Origin: Urechis unicinctus
Taxonomy: Eukaryota; Annelida; Polychaeta; Xenopneusta; Urechidae
Reading direction: 5' to 3'
Length of the DNA stretch: 64,000 nt
NCBI GenBank assembly: GCA_034190875.2
Contig: CM067356.1
Coordinates: 54,216,102-54,280,101 of the forward strand
Below the pieces are notes generated by a model, which saw nothing but the letters and a program-made list of their open reading frames with translations, was not told the origin of the DNA and made no database searches. Every line of letters begins with the position of its first letter. The first letter of the stretch is position 1. A program made the position numbers and the translations under genes. This document shows positions 1 to 13,105 of this stretch, piece after piece.

Positions 1-119
1 TATCGCCATCTTCTGAATGAATAACTATTTTCCTTTGATATTTATCTCTCATTTAACATTGTTATGAGCTATAATCAAATAATAACTCTTGAAATCACCG
101 AAAACAATGAAGCGGTATG

Positions 120-298
120 TTGATGTTAACTGTGTCGGCCATATTCAAGTCATTATTAAGAAATTACTCAACGTTGATTGTGTCTCAGCATTGAGCACGT
201 TTTGAGTCAGAACTAAAACTCAAGCTCGTTTGTGAATACCGCTGAGCCATGCCTCAGCGTTTTTAGACAGAACTTAGACTTAAGTGAATACGGCCCCA
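120..298. repeat. MITE-like or foldback scrap with a GAATACGGCCCC end
   Basis: The segment holds two related half-units, each with a GTATTCAC-like start on the minus strand, an AGTTCT(G) core and a CTGAG block. Between them is a clear inverted repeat at 239-259, with CGCTGAG facing CTCAGCG. The right edge ends in GAATACGGCCCC; similar ends are familiar to me from short non-autonomous repeats of marine invertebrates, but this is recall and not a search. No matching left terminus or target duplication was found, so it is probably a truncated copy. Confidence 0.35.
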
Positions 299-530
299 TC
301 AATTTACATGCGATGATCATGAAAATAAGTTGAATTGTGGCTGCAAAAAAGTTAAAATCCATAATAAATTGGTCAATTTTGGACCGATTCTGAAATTTTT
401 CGTTTAACGTTGGTCTGCTTCAAATTAAATGTCTGTTTACTTTTTTTTGTCTAGCGATACAGGTCGCAATTTTATCATAGTTTCGAAATTGTTTTTTAAA
501 TGTAAGGCGCAAAACCCCGAGGTTTTGTTT

Positions 531-561
531 TGACCCTGACCTCTAATCAAGGTCAATGTCA
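531..561. repeat. TGACC/GGTCA inverted repeat
   Basis: TGACCCTGACCT at 531-542 faces AAGGTCAATGTCA at 549-561, giving an imperfect inverted pair of doubled AGGTCA-type half-sites. A smaller inverted repeat, AAAACC..GGTTTT, lies just upstream at 511-526. Doubled TGACC words recur in invertebrate intergenic DNA, so repeat ancestry is more likely than a nuclear-receptor site. Confidence 0.3.
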
Positions 562-805
562 TGGGATGAAATTTTAAATTATCCATGTCTCTATGGAAAA
601 TGATTCGATCATCAAAACAATTACCGATTATCGTAGTGTAATTAAATTGTAAGTTTTTGTTCTAAATGTAAATAATCGTATGATTTCCCTGACATAGTTA
701 TTACGATAATCATGATGCCAATAACGTCTTTTGTGATGAAGATGATTCTGAAGATAACCTAGATGAATTTAATGATGATAACGATGAAGTGCATGCAGTG
801 TGATA

Positions 806-1300
806 AAATCAATGTCATCAAAAGACGCCGAGTTCTCTCATGCAACGATGGTCCTCTTGTTTATAACGTAATCGCAAGAGGGCATGGTGAAAGATGAACA
901 TGCATCTAACAAGTTTGTATTGCTGTTATATGACCTGCACAGTATTTTGCATATAAAACATATGATGCCATTATAGGGACTGCGGTCGATGATCATGAAA
1001 ATGGGGCATTTAAATCAATTAACCACCAGGCTACAGCGAATATTTGTGGCAGCCGATGATGGCGGAGGACTGCAAGTGTAATCATAGCAGTGTGGTCTAT
1101 TTGCGGCAACGAATGTTTAGTGTGGTTTCTATGTGGAAAGTTGATTATTTAATGCTGGAAGTACTAGAGTATATTGCAACGGATGAAAATAGTCTGAAGA
1201 TAAATATATGAGTCCCAATGCTTCCAGTCTTCATATCATGGCAGATTATGAACGGTATTGATTCTACAAACGCAACTATACTCTTGTCATTACTCTGTGT
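806..1300. other. No recognisable feature
   Basis: I see AT-rich sequence with no conserved motif or convincing open frame, and no match to the other repeats of the window until about 1,300. The two short minus-strand frames across 1145-1518 overlap the alpha repeat and look like chance. Confidence 0.4.
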
Positions 1301-2935
1301 AATTGAATAGTTGTCAGTAGGGGCGGTTGGCAATTGAATTGATCTATGCGTGCCAGAGTTTGACTTCTCATTCGTATATATAGAATAAATGTGTTATTGT
1401 CTTCTGTTGTTGGCTGCCTCGCTTCAGGACCGTACAAGCAAAACATCACTGCAATATTATAAGTATGTTCTTTGACATAACGATTGATAGACCCCAGTGC
1501 TTCAAAGCCATGTATCATCGCTTTCAGCCGTAGAGAATTATTGTTCTTATGGCGTAGCTATATCAGCAGAGCAAACTGCACATGACTGCATTGAGGTTGC
1601 TATTTAAGTTGAAGCATAATGACCAGATGACAAAGATGATCGTCGCAGGACAATGTGATATGCCATTGATTTTATCGAGATAATGCACGTTAGTAATAGT
1701 GGGTTAGATAGTGCCGTATACAAGTGAAATTCCAAGCACATTACTTCTTGCTTTAACTCTCCTTAACTCTCCTTATACCAGTCGGGCGTGTAATATGGAA
1801 TAAAAAAACACAACGGTATGTTTTCATTGATTTTGTCCCGGAAATGAGAAGAGATTGGATCCCTGGGCCACCATTATTGTCTTACTGTACAGCTTACTAT
1901 AACAGGTGTGCTTCATAACCATCTATTGTTGTGGAGCACCATGGAGGGACATAAGCGATCAATGGAGTTGTATCGATCGCATCTCTCACGCCGACGTATT
2001 CTGCTTTTCAACTCTCAGTTCAGTGATCACAATAGCCAGTTAATAGCAAATAGCTGCTCCAGGCATATAACTGAGATAGACGGTTGTGCTACAAATGTAC
2101 TCACGAAACTTGCTCATGGGTCGATGGTAGTTACGTCTCAATTCAGCACGGTTTCCTTAATTCCCGCGGAATTTTACAGACATAATACAAACAACGACGT
2201 GTGAAGGATATGGGACTTTATATAACGCCTTTGGCGTCAAAAAAACCTCTGAATTGCTACGTCTTTAATTTAAGATTAATACAGCATATCTGAGATAAGC
2301 TTTACTGCAAGTTGATTATATAGCTGAAGCATTGTTACCATTTGGTTTTCTGTTGTTTGCCAGATATACTTCGTTGATATATCTTAGCAATATACGTTTT
2401 GGATTTTAAAGGCATTACTGATCCATGACACACAAAACATCACTGGCATTGCGCGAAACAATATAAAGTCGTAATTTTTTTTTTATTAATAACAGGTTGT
2501 GCTCAGTCCAACGCTGCATGACACTGAAATATGAGATGGTATTGGTTTAAGCGACTGCAATCTGAAATATGAACTGCAGTTAGTTTTGCGCGAGCTCCCA
2601 TACTGATAAATCAATCCGTACAATGTGGATGATATCCAAAGACGACAAAAGGACACTTGTTAGAGGTACGAGCAAATATCGATAAATGTACCGAATCATG
2701 CGAGCTTACTGCATTACACTGAAATACGAGATAGATCTTGTATGTTTTGGGTTTAAGTGAATGCAATCTGAAATATAACTGATGTGAAGTAAGCGTGAGC
2801 TTCCATGCTGATGAATAATTCCGTACAAATGTGGACGATCACCAAAAACGACACAATCACGCTTGTTAGCTCAGAAATACCAGCAAATATTGGTTAATGT
2901 ACCAAATCGTGCAGCCTTACTGATTGCTTGTTTGA
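1300..2935 (+). repeat. Repeat alpha, copy A (internally deleted)
   Basis: This is one of three copies of an unclassified dispersed repeat; the others are at 10,230-13,105 (+) and 27,005-29,640 (-). The stretch 1310-1465 matches 10,425-10,565, with shared words such as CTCGCTTCAG and AAACATCAC. It then jumps: 1540-2500 matches 11,780-12,890, so about 1.2 kb present in copy B is absent here. Shared words include GACGCCGACGTATTCTGCTT and AAATAGCTGCTCCAGGC. The last 200 bp (about 2510-2710) are repeated in tandem at about 2711-2930, where copy B has a single unit. No reverse transcriptase or transposase motif was seen; the open frame at 1908-2204 is not kept in copy B and is probably chance. Similarity looks like roughly two thirds to three quarters by eye. 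Confidence 0.75.
2510..2930 (+). repeat. About 200-bp tandem pair at the 3' part of alpha copy A
   Basis: Two successive units share ACACTGAAATA(C/T)GAGAT, TGCAATCTGAAATAT, CATACTGAT-like and AGCTTACTG words in the same order. Copy B of alpha (12,895-13,100) has one such unit. The extra unit is therefore a local expansion inside the element. Confidence 0.7.
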
Positions 2936-3862
<927 letters not shown>

Positions 3863-4299
3863 TAATGTTTTATGAAAGCTTTTGGTGAACATATCTATAA
3901 GAATAGGAATAATATAGTGGTCTCTAGAATTGTCGATAAATTTGCGGTGATAGAAAAGTATGGAATTCTATCCATCAACTGCTAGTTAGTGTCAATGATA
4001 TACGGTTGCATGTTTGGCGTAACTGTTGCTGTGGTACTACGTTATTTGCCAAGCAGAACAGATCAATAATGAAGACATTAGGCAACATGTTGTGAAACGT
4101 TCATTGGTTTTAACCAGATGTAATAATGCAGTTACCTATAAATGATATACACAATATTTGTTCATTGAATTATCATAAACGTACCATAGTTGAAATCTGC
4201 TTGGATTTTACTTAATTTGAGAGAGACATTTCGTCTACGTGCGTTGTGATTCAACTATTGACTAGTCAATTATTCAGTCGAATCTTCAAACTTAGAATA

Positions 4300-5735
4300 G
4301 TACAGCTAATGTCTCATAACAAGCATCATTAGCCTTATGTTTCAGCTAACCTAGAATGCCTGACTAAACATTGATATTTGGTTTCAATATGCTATCGATC
4401 TTCTTGCAATATTGCACTTTTTCTGTCGACAAAGTATTTACCTTGTATATGTACTCGTCAACAACCGTAAACGTTTGAGCCCACCACCGGCCCCTGTGTT
4501 TCTGAGTTGTGCATCATCAAGCTAGTTTACAATACTTCCTTGATTTTTCACCAGCAATCACCCAGCTTATGAGTATTAAACGATTTCTTGACGTTTCATT
4601 TGATTAACTTTTTGCAATAGTGGATGATAATATATGCTGTTTATAGACTTTACCACCGCTGCATTGGCTTTATCGGGTTATCGCTTTTTATTCAAGCTGA
4701 CCCAGGTCGAGGCATGTGACATAACTTAAGAATAACACTGAAGATACTGCAATCGCTTCTCGATCATCCGTGGTACCTAACATTATTTGCAATGAAAGTC
4801 GCGGTCAAGCTACGCACTGTCTTATTCTAACCCATCACGTTGCGGTTAAATTTACGTATTGCCCTTCATGCATTTCATAAAAGATCATTGTTCCTGATTT
4901 ACGTGAACAGAGATATGTGCTATATTTGCCATATTCCGCAGTCTTAATGATGTAAAGTTTTATAACGCTGTTGTTTCCGCCTTACAACTGAGTTAATTAT
5001 GCTACACTACTGTACGGTACGCTGATCAATGTGACTGTGGCTTCCCACACAGAGATGTTGATAAATTGGATGGAGAGGTTGTACTCTATAGTTCCCTTAT
5101 CGCCAATGATAGACATGAAGTACAATTATTTTACACGTGTGCCGAGTTGGTTGTATTCGTTCACAGGATGTGGTATATCAACATTATGAGGGGATACTGA
5201 TAATTGTTTCTTTTCAATATGTGTTGTTGGTGTGTTATTCAATTTGTGTTCTGATTTGACTTGTTATATATTCTGCTTCACAGCTATTCATCTATTTATG
5301 CCGTCTTATGCTATCGGTTAGTTATATATGCAAATATTGCCTTATTTGACACTATGACAGCATCTGCAAGATTGATTCTTATTTTATAAATGTTTGCTGT
5401 TTACGGCATTGATAAGAGCCGCTTAGTATTTCAAACTGTAGCTCATATCAATGCATTTATGAGCTATTCGTAAATAGTTGGAGCCCACACGGGCATGGTT
5501 TAGCGTAAATACAGAAGCTTCTTAAAATATTAGCCATTACATTAATAGAATGGGCACGCCAAGGGGAAGACTCGCCGACATGTGCTCTATTGAGGTGTGA
5601 GCTTAGAGCATGCACTCAGTCATTACACCGGTCTAACTAATGTCTCCTTAAACGATCTGTAAACTTGCCCTATCAGTCCAATCAACATAGACTGTCATCT
5701 GCAGCCCAGGGCATAATGAACTGATTGATGATATA
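4300..5735 (+). repeat. Repeat beta, copy A
   Basis: It matches the reverse complement of 24,905-26,930 in the same order over its length. Examples: CTTATGTTTCAGCTAACCT near 4335 matches 26,875; GCTGTTTATAGACTTTA near 4636 matches 26,460; ACCCAGGTCGAGGCATG near 4700 matches 26,400; GACTGTGGCTT near 5032 matches 25,960; ATAAGAGCCGCTT near 5412 matches 25,190; ATCAGTCCAATCAA near 5671 matches 24,935. In the inverted set beta directly follows alpha, so alpha and beta are probably parts of one larger unit, here split by about 1.3 kb that includes the AT microsatellite. No coding potential was seen. Confidence 0.75.
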
Positions 5736-7360
5736 TTGTATAGATATAAGATATAGTATCAGTAGTAAAGGGTTTATTTATGTGGAAACATTGACTGTTT
5801 TTGCGTTATGATCAACGAAACATTTAACACGAATGGGCATCTTATAAATGAACATTGCGGTGGATTCATTGAAAACGTAGGGATGCCACCACATAGCCTA
5901 GGTTTTTCTACATATTGCTTTGCAGCATCTGAGAAATATTGTTGCAATTCCTAGTAACTGGTTGAGTTTGATATCGTGCGTCAGTATGATGCGGCTGTCC
6001 AAAATAGCTTGCAATAAATAGACACTAATAGATCCAATGCATAGAATCCAAAATGAGTGCAGCTGCAACCTAGTTCGTGTACCAAAACCAATGGTAGCCA
6101 AAGCACTATATCTACAATAAACGGGCGCATGTCTTATATTGAACTTAGTAGTTGTCTTTGGTTCGATTGTTACCCTTATGTATCAGATGACATTCTAGAT
6201 GAGAAATAGACGGTGCAAAATGGAGCGGAGTGCCCATGAAGCACCGATAAAGTTATTGTGGCATAAATGATTGGCTATTATTTACGTCGAGTCGGCTTTA
6301 TCTGTGATACAAACGCTTAAAGGGGCCGGAATGATTGTAATGCTTAATGTGACTCCTGACCAACGTGGTATCAAGAACACTGACCGATGGCGCTGTTTGC
6401 TTATTGTAGATAGACGGACTGATTCCCCGCTTCTCTGTCTACATATCAAATGATATCCCTCATCATGGTTCACGTATGGAGTGATTCTCCTCATTTTTGA
6501 TCAAAGATGGAATTAATTTTCCTTTTCGTTTAATCACCAATGGAATGATTCTTCATTTCTGTTTATCACCTATGGAATGATTCTTCTCTTCTTTTTCACA
6601 AATTATACCTCATGACAGTCTGATATGAACAAAAAAAGGAAAGTGAAGCTGGTTCCAATTACTTAAGCTCCAACAATATTTCGGCAATACGCAGAGGCAT
6701 TGAATTATGGCTATTTCATGCATCGGATATCCATAATATTATGCCATTACTTGCAACTCAACGCTGTTGCTTGCGATTGTATAATTTGTACAAGTAACAC
6801 GTACGTCAATGGTATATGCTGGCCATCGGAAAGAATGTCTGGGCGTAAGCTAACGGTGTGGAGTACTCTATAATGTTGTCACAGATCAATGATATCGCTC
6901 TACTTCTATAATTTACCAACTTCAGCAACACCAACAGATATGCACAAGTAAATATATCATTCGTATTGGAGCAGGTCACAAGGTGCCGGTCAATGGGAAT
7001 TCCTGTCTGCTACAAAAGGTTCCTATTACCAGCCTTAAACTTACTTACCATTTCATGTAGTGTGACTGTGCTCCGATAATATTATAATCGAACATTTTGA
7101 TCGGTTATTGTGGTATATCCATACGTTAAGAAATTAATTGCAGACGAGAGGGAATCATACATGAGCAACATTCCTTTATGTATTCCACTGTTGTAACTGT
7201 GTACTTGTATATTCGTCATTTTCTCCGTCATGAAATTGTTTGTACATTCTTATCGTCTCTAGATAGATTTACTTAGCAATGATATCTTATTTATGATACA
7301 GCGACCAATGTAATGAATATACCGCGTGCATAGATAGTTGCATTTGTTCACAAGGATTAA
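5736..7360. other. Unassigned AT-rich stretch with one short minisatellite
   Basis: Apart from the 32-bp tandem repeat at 6477-6600 I see no gene, RNA or dispersed copy. The opposing short frames at 6271-6494 shadow each other and have no domain signature. Confidence 0.35.
6477..6600 (+). repeat. About 32-bp minisatellite, four units
   Basis: Units start at 6477, 6508, 6541 and 6573. Each begins TGGA(A/G)T followed by GATTCTTC-like and TTT(A/C)TCAC-like parts. The units differ from one another, so the array is old. Confidence 0.75.
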
Positions 7361-7690
7361 AGTTCATGATGCAGCTGCCAGATTTGGTCATTTCCAACGA
7401 TTCACTGAACATCGATTTATTAGTACATGGATATGTCACTTTCACCACGCAAGCTTGTACATATTCTATTCTTCTAATAAACCATATATCAATTGATGCA
7501 GTCGTATGCTGCAGGCCTTGCTTATATGCAATTATTTAAATAGTTCATGATGCAGCTGCTACCAGATCTTGGTCATTAATGCAAATACGATTCACTAGGT
7601 ACAACTTGAATCGATTTATTAGTATGGCATGTCGTAAAATGTATTTCTCCAGGTAGTGAATGCACTTATCACCAACGCAAGCACTGTATA
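7361..7690 (+). repeat. About 181-bp tandem duplication
   Basis: AGTTCATGATGCAGCTGC at 7361 recurs at 7542. It is followed in both units by a CAGAT..TGGTCATT block, a GATTCACT block, ATCGATTTATTAGTA and ACGCAAGC. The second unit carries small insertions. The pair abuts the following AT microsatellite. Confidence 0.8.
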
Positions 7691-7719
7691 TATGTGTGTG
7701 TGACGATTATATTTCTATA

Positions 7720-7760
7720 GATATATATATGATATATATATTGTATATATATATATATAC

Positions 7761-7857
<97 letters not shown>
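7720..7857. repeat. (AT)n microsatellite with degenerate left edge
   Basis: Interrupted TATA runs lead into a pure AT run at about 7762-7857. The flanking TATGTGTGTGTGAC shows a short GT stretch. The Tyr-Ile frames on both strands are artefacts. Confidence 0.98.
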
Positions 7858-7858
<1 letters not shown>

Positions 7859-8329
7859 CAATAGAACATACATAACATAGTAGTGTCATCAAGCGTGAGG
7901 TCAAATGAAAGCAATGCCATCTATCATAGTTGTGCAAAACATCGCTTATCCACATCCACTTTTCTCCAACAGAAGGATGTCTGACTTCAACAAAGCCGTT
8001 GGTGGTTACCGGTTTTTGCCCTAGTTAGAATATTAAATTAGTTTAGATCAATACGAACCAGTTTTAGATTTTTGTGTGCATAATTGACACTATGACAGCC
8101 TGTTGTTGAGAAATACTTGCTATGCTACAAATACCACTGTCCAAGCAGCTGGTCCGCCGTCCCACAGCCGTCATGTTGCCAACGCAGCAACAGATTATCT
8201 TAATCCATTGCACCTTGTATTCCGCCGTGCCTAAATTTTATAATCTTCTCTGGTGGCGCAAGATTATTATGTTCCGTTCAAATGTTTACCTACTGTCTTG
8301 CCTCCAAGCAAATATAAACCAATAATTGA

Positions 8330-8830
8330 TTCGGTAAGATTGGACATCATTGGGTATTTTATGCAAGCTTTGTAACTGTTGTATGGATGCTTACTTATTG
8401 CTTGGCGTCTAATATTTCATATATTATTCTCTCAACTCATATTGCTACTGTCTTGCCTTTATTCATTCTCAGCACCATTCTTATTTTAGGCATTGCGAAC
8501 GTGATCAGTCATGGTCACTGCTTACCCGTCCAATACTTCTGCCATGAGTCGAGCTGTAATCGCAAAATGTTCAATGCTCAAGTTGAAAAATTATATCACA
8601 TGTCGGATATGTAGCGTGCTTTAGCTCGTTTATGGCACCAAAGGTAGATATGATCTGCGATATAAAGTATCATACACATTTGAAGCCATATTCGATTAAG
8701 ATGGATGAAAAAGACTGTTATCCACACTACAGACCCGGTTTGTCCACTACCAGTTGTGCAAGCATACAGTGCGATGTCCTCAAGTGCGAGAAACGTATAG
8801 GAATATAAATACGCACTCACTTATGGTAAT
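8330..8830 (+). repeat. Repeat gamma, copy A
   Basis: It matches 19,085-19,770 in the same orientation. Shared words include TTATGCA(A/G)GCTTTGT, TATGCTTAC-like, TCATTCTCAGCACCATTCTTA, GATCTGCGA(T/C)ATAA, GCCATATT(C/G)GATTAA and CTGTTATCCA. Copy B is longer in the middle. The short frames here are not conserved between copies. Its order after alpha and beta fits an old tandem duplication of the whole region. Confidence 0.7.
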
Positions 8831-8834
8831 GCCA

Positions 8835-10230
8835 TACAATGACTAAATTAAACGCTCGTTATCTGGCGTCTCATAATGTTGTGATGTGTCGCGCAAATAA
8901 AGGATTTAAACCAGGCCCATGTCATTGATATATCATTGCTATTGATATGGCTGCCAATATTATTCTTGAACCGTAATGATGGTACAATCTGGTCACACTG
9001 GACGAAATGTACGAATGCATGCACGTCCTATCAGAGCGGTGCTTTCTGCGATGTAATGTGATCTATGTGTGATGCAACAATCTGATTTATTCAAGGAAAC
9101 CCGGACAAACAATTTCACGTTGATAAGAGTAGTTGCTAATTACTCAAAGTATAAATGCGTTTATTTCCTACTCCAGGTACAAACGTTAAACCAAGCCCGA
9201 GATATTTAACAAGGTGTGCATCATTACAGCTGATGAATAAAACTATTACGATATCAAAATTTCGTCAGTTTATCAATCAACATTTGATTCAGAATATTTA
9301 AAACAATTCGATGTAGTTAGAGTATATATGATTGGCACTTGTTCGTTTTCTAGCAGCAACTCATTGTGAATTATTATTGATATATAATACATCACCTCGT
9401 AATTCTCGTATATCCATAGCGCTAGTCCATAGCGCTAGCGATATAAACTAGCGCTAGAGGAACTGGCAACATTGTGGTAATCTCATTAGCATGCGTTGAC
9501 GCAACTGTATTAAGCTACGTTCTGAAATAAATGCAGAGATATTTTAAGCAAAGCTACGACACTGTACCTATAGAGCGAATTTCTATACTTCTTACATATT
9601 ATTACTATGTTCTTTGAGTTTTTCCAATCGTAAAATTGTTAGATGCGTGTGTTGCAAGTGTTCAACAAAACGTGCACACCACGCTGTTTGTACGATAAAT
9701 ACCTGTTATGAGTACAACGTGTTGCAGGTAAGGTCCTGCTCGTTCGAGTAATATTTACTACAACACTATAATGGCTTTAGTTTAGTCGATGAGGGGTCTG
9801 TGATTAATAAACAATAACTGGTGAATACTAACCGAAAGTGTTTATGTGTAGGATGAACAATGTACTAACATTAAAGCCTGATACTTTTCGCAAGGGCGCA
9901 GGCTATGTGGATCTACATATGTATGCCTCAGTTTGATTTTATTCTCATTGAAAATAATGTTCCAGTAAAGCTGTGTTGCACATACATCGAAAAATGGGTT
10001 GTTTGTAGCTAGGTCGCTTTCAAATATTATGTCAATATTATGCTTTTTCAACAAATAAATAAAACCTGTCCCTTGAACATCTCACTTCAATACCCCCTAC
10101 GTTTGACTCTTCTTCTCATTGGGTTGTAGATGGGGTTGCAGATGGACAATGCACAACACTTAACTCACTACATTCTCAATGCACATAAGATATAACGGCC
10201 AAAGGAGTATTAATCAGATGTTCCATGGAC
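8835..10230. other. No supported feature except a clustered AGCGCT palindrome
   Basis: At 9414-9458 the word TAGCGCTAG or its core occurs three times; CCATAGCGCTAG is repeated at 9414-9425 and 9427-9438. The rest shows no gene, no RNA and no copy elsewhere in the window that I could find. Confidence 0.35.
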
Positions 10231-13105
10231 AGAAATTATATCACCAGCCAGCTGATACATTTTTACTCGTAAACGGTGCTTTCCATTCCATATTTATACG
10301 CTCACTGACGCTTTCCTTCACTGAGTTGTCTTATTGCTTGGTAGCAATTGCATTGGCTGATCGATTAACCATGAAAGAGATAATCCAACCGGCAAACCAG
10401 CGGTCCCTGCTGTCATTAGTGGAGGTCAGCAATGGCATTGATCTATGCCTGTCTGAGTTTGTCTTCTCATTAGTATATCTAGAATTTATGTACTAATTAT
10501 GCTGCTGTTGCTTTCTGTCTCGCTTCAGTACCATGCAAACAAAACATCACAGCAATATTATCGGTAACACTTCGACAAATGACACATGCACCGAAGAGTA
10601 GTTGCTCAATGTGCATAAGTTATGATTACTTTCTGTAAAATCCACAGCTTCCCCATGAATGATCCCTCACAACAAGTGTTGCATAAATAATTATTCATTG
10701 AGCGATTGTTTTCGAATAGGGAGCCAGCTAGTATTACTAGCAAATAACAAAATGTCAAAACGTGACTTTTACCATTTCCACGTTATTTTACGTGCTTGGT
10801 GTTTCGACAGATTAAGTCTTCATACCATGTAGATAAATAATGGGGCATGGCAAAGATAGGTATTTACCCTACGGTTTGTCACTTGCTGATGCAACTTGCT
10901 TACATTGTCATCATATTACTTGTAAACGCTCATCCAATCACTAATTCATTTATCGAGTTAATGTGACAGTCGCAGATTACGCAGCCCTGTAGCCGCGTTT
11001 TGTGCCGCTTACACTGTTCACGTTTTCAAAATTACGGGAACCGCAAGCGTGATATGGTAATTATGCAGTAAGCTGAAAAAAAGCGTCAAAAACAGAAACG
11101 GCGAAACTTTGTAATGTGCTTACCTGACTTAATGGTAACAAACACCTCCTCAGCAGGATGTGACAGCTTATATTCGCCCAATAAAAAACCATACTAGTCC
11201 ATTGTCTGGCAAAAATTGAGAAGGAGAGCGATATCCATTTCCTTACATAAGGACGATAATGTATCTTGCAGGGTTTGGAAGCCTTTCATTTATAACTGTG
11301 ATTGCAAATACTGCGTCACTGTACGGTAACTACCCGATGGACCATTGGTAAATTTACTTTGGGTTCTTTAAAGATAGCATTGTAAAAGCTGTAGTTTTTA
11401 CCGAGCAGTCTACTGTGCAACGGAAATCATTGTTGGTTGTAGGAATATAATTGTAAGTCATGGTAAATGCTGCCGAGCCCCGGTTATGTGTCACTATTTG
11501 CGACCATCATGAGAAAGATCATCTAGATAAAGATGGGTTTGCAAAGAGGAACAATGTGGAAGATTATCCCATGCAACGCCACAGCTGACCAATGTTTCAC
11601 CCCGATCGATTAGTATCAATCAAAAAATCTCACTATGTCGCGGCATCAACAGGCTGTGATACTGGTTTTTCACTAATTTGGGAACCATTCCATGTTTTGC
11701 TCGCATTTATGCGTGCTCGGATGGTATAATTGAAACACCCTAATGCCTTTGGCTATAGCTAGTTATTGCTGTTTTCTAAAAGAATATTTTTCTTATGGCG
11801 TAACATCAGCAGCATAGCAAACTACACATGGCTGTATTGAGGCAACTATTTGGGTAGATATACATGCCATTAATGCTACCATCACTACCTTCTCGAGATA
11901 ATTCACATTGGTACTAGCCATTACATAGTGCTATACACATGCGAGGTTACTAACACCTTATGTCTAGCCTTAACTCTCTCAATACCAGTTCATAGTTAAC
12001 GGTCAACCATAACCAGACATTTTATTTGCCATCCCTTGCAGTACATCAATTACAAAAAAAGACTTTTCTTAGATAGAAAAACACAGCGTTATATTCGCGT
12101 TGTTTTTGCTCCGGAAATAAGGAGAGATTGGATAATAAACCAATGATGAGTCAGATCCCTGAAGCACCAGCCATGTCTTACTGAACAGCAACTATTGCGT
12201 GTTAGCTTCATGACCATCTATTGTTGTTGAGCACCAGCGCGGGACATGTCGGATAATTGACGTTTTATCGATCGCCTCTATGACGCCGACGTATTCTGCT
12301 TATCATCTTTCAGTTCAGTGACCACAATAGCCAGTTGAAAGCAAATAGCTGCTCCAGGCGTATAACTGAGATAGACGTTCGTGCCTCAAATGTAATTTTG
12401 CTCTCACGAGACTAGCAAATGGGTCCATCGTAGTAACGTCTCAATTAAGCACGGTTTCCCTAATTCTCGCGAAAATACCCGGACATAATATATATTCTCT
12501 TCAAACAACGGCGTATGAGGGATGTGGATCTTTACTGAACACGTCTATTGCGTCCAAGGTACATCTGAATTGCTACGTCTGCTTGAATATAATTTGTCCC
12601 TTAAACCGACCTAGATTCAAGATGTTTTTTTCAACTGATAATGACACAGCATAATTGAGATCAGCAATACTACTGGTTGATTTCAGCATGCCATGATACA
12701 CCGCTTGAGCTGAGTTACAATTTAGTTTCATGTTGTGTGCCGGATATGCATCCCGATATTAAAATCTTTTGCGAATATACGTAATGGGTTTAAGAGGCAT
12801 TACAAATCTATGACAAACTGAAAAACCACCGACATTGCGCGAAACAATATTAAGTCGCTATGTTTTTCATTCATAAGAGGTTGTGCTTAGTCAAACGCTG
12901 TATGACACTGAAATATAAGATGGTATTGGTTTAAACGAATGCAATCTGAAATATGAACTGAAGTTAGCAAAACGTGAGCTTCCATACTGATAAATAAATC
13001 CATACATTGAAGATGATAACCAAAGACGACAAAAGGACACTCGCTAGAGGTAAGTGCAAATATTGATAAATGTGCGAGCTTACTGATTGCTCTTTCGATA
13101 TATTT
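10230..13105 (+). repeat. Repeat alpha, copy B (longest copy)
   Basis: The fullest copy of alpha. Its first half (10,290-11,330) matches the reverse complement of 27,940-29,600; examples are ACAAGCGTGATATGGT-like at about 11,045, GTCGCAGATT at 10,970, GAGAGCGATATCCATTT at about 11,223 and CTGTGATTGC at 11,298. Its second half (11,780-12,900) matches 1540-2500 and, in part, 27,010-27,230. No coding domain is recognisable. The open frame at 10,179-10,496 is not kept in the other copies. I could not place terminal inverted repeats, LTRs or a target duplication, so the class is unknown. Confidence 0.75.

Noticed and set aside
9414-9458. Regulatory site made of clustered AGCGCT palindromes
   Set aside because: Three copies of a short palindrome over 45 bp can arise by a small duplication, and no gene is nearby to regulate.
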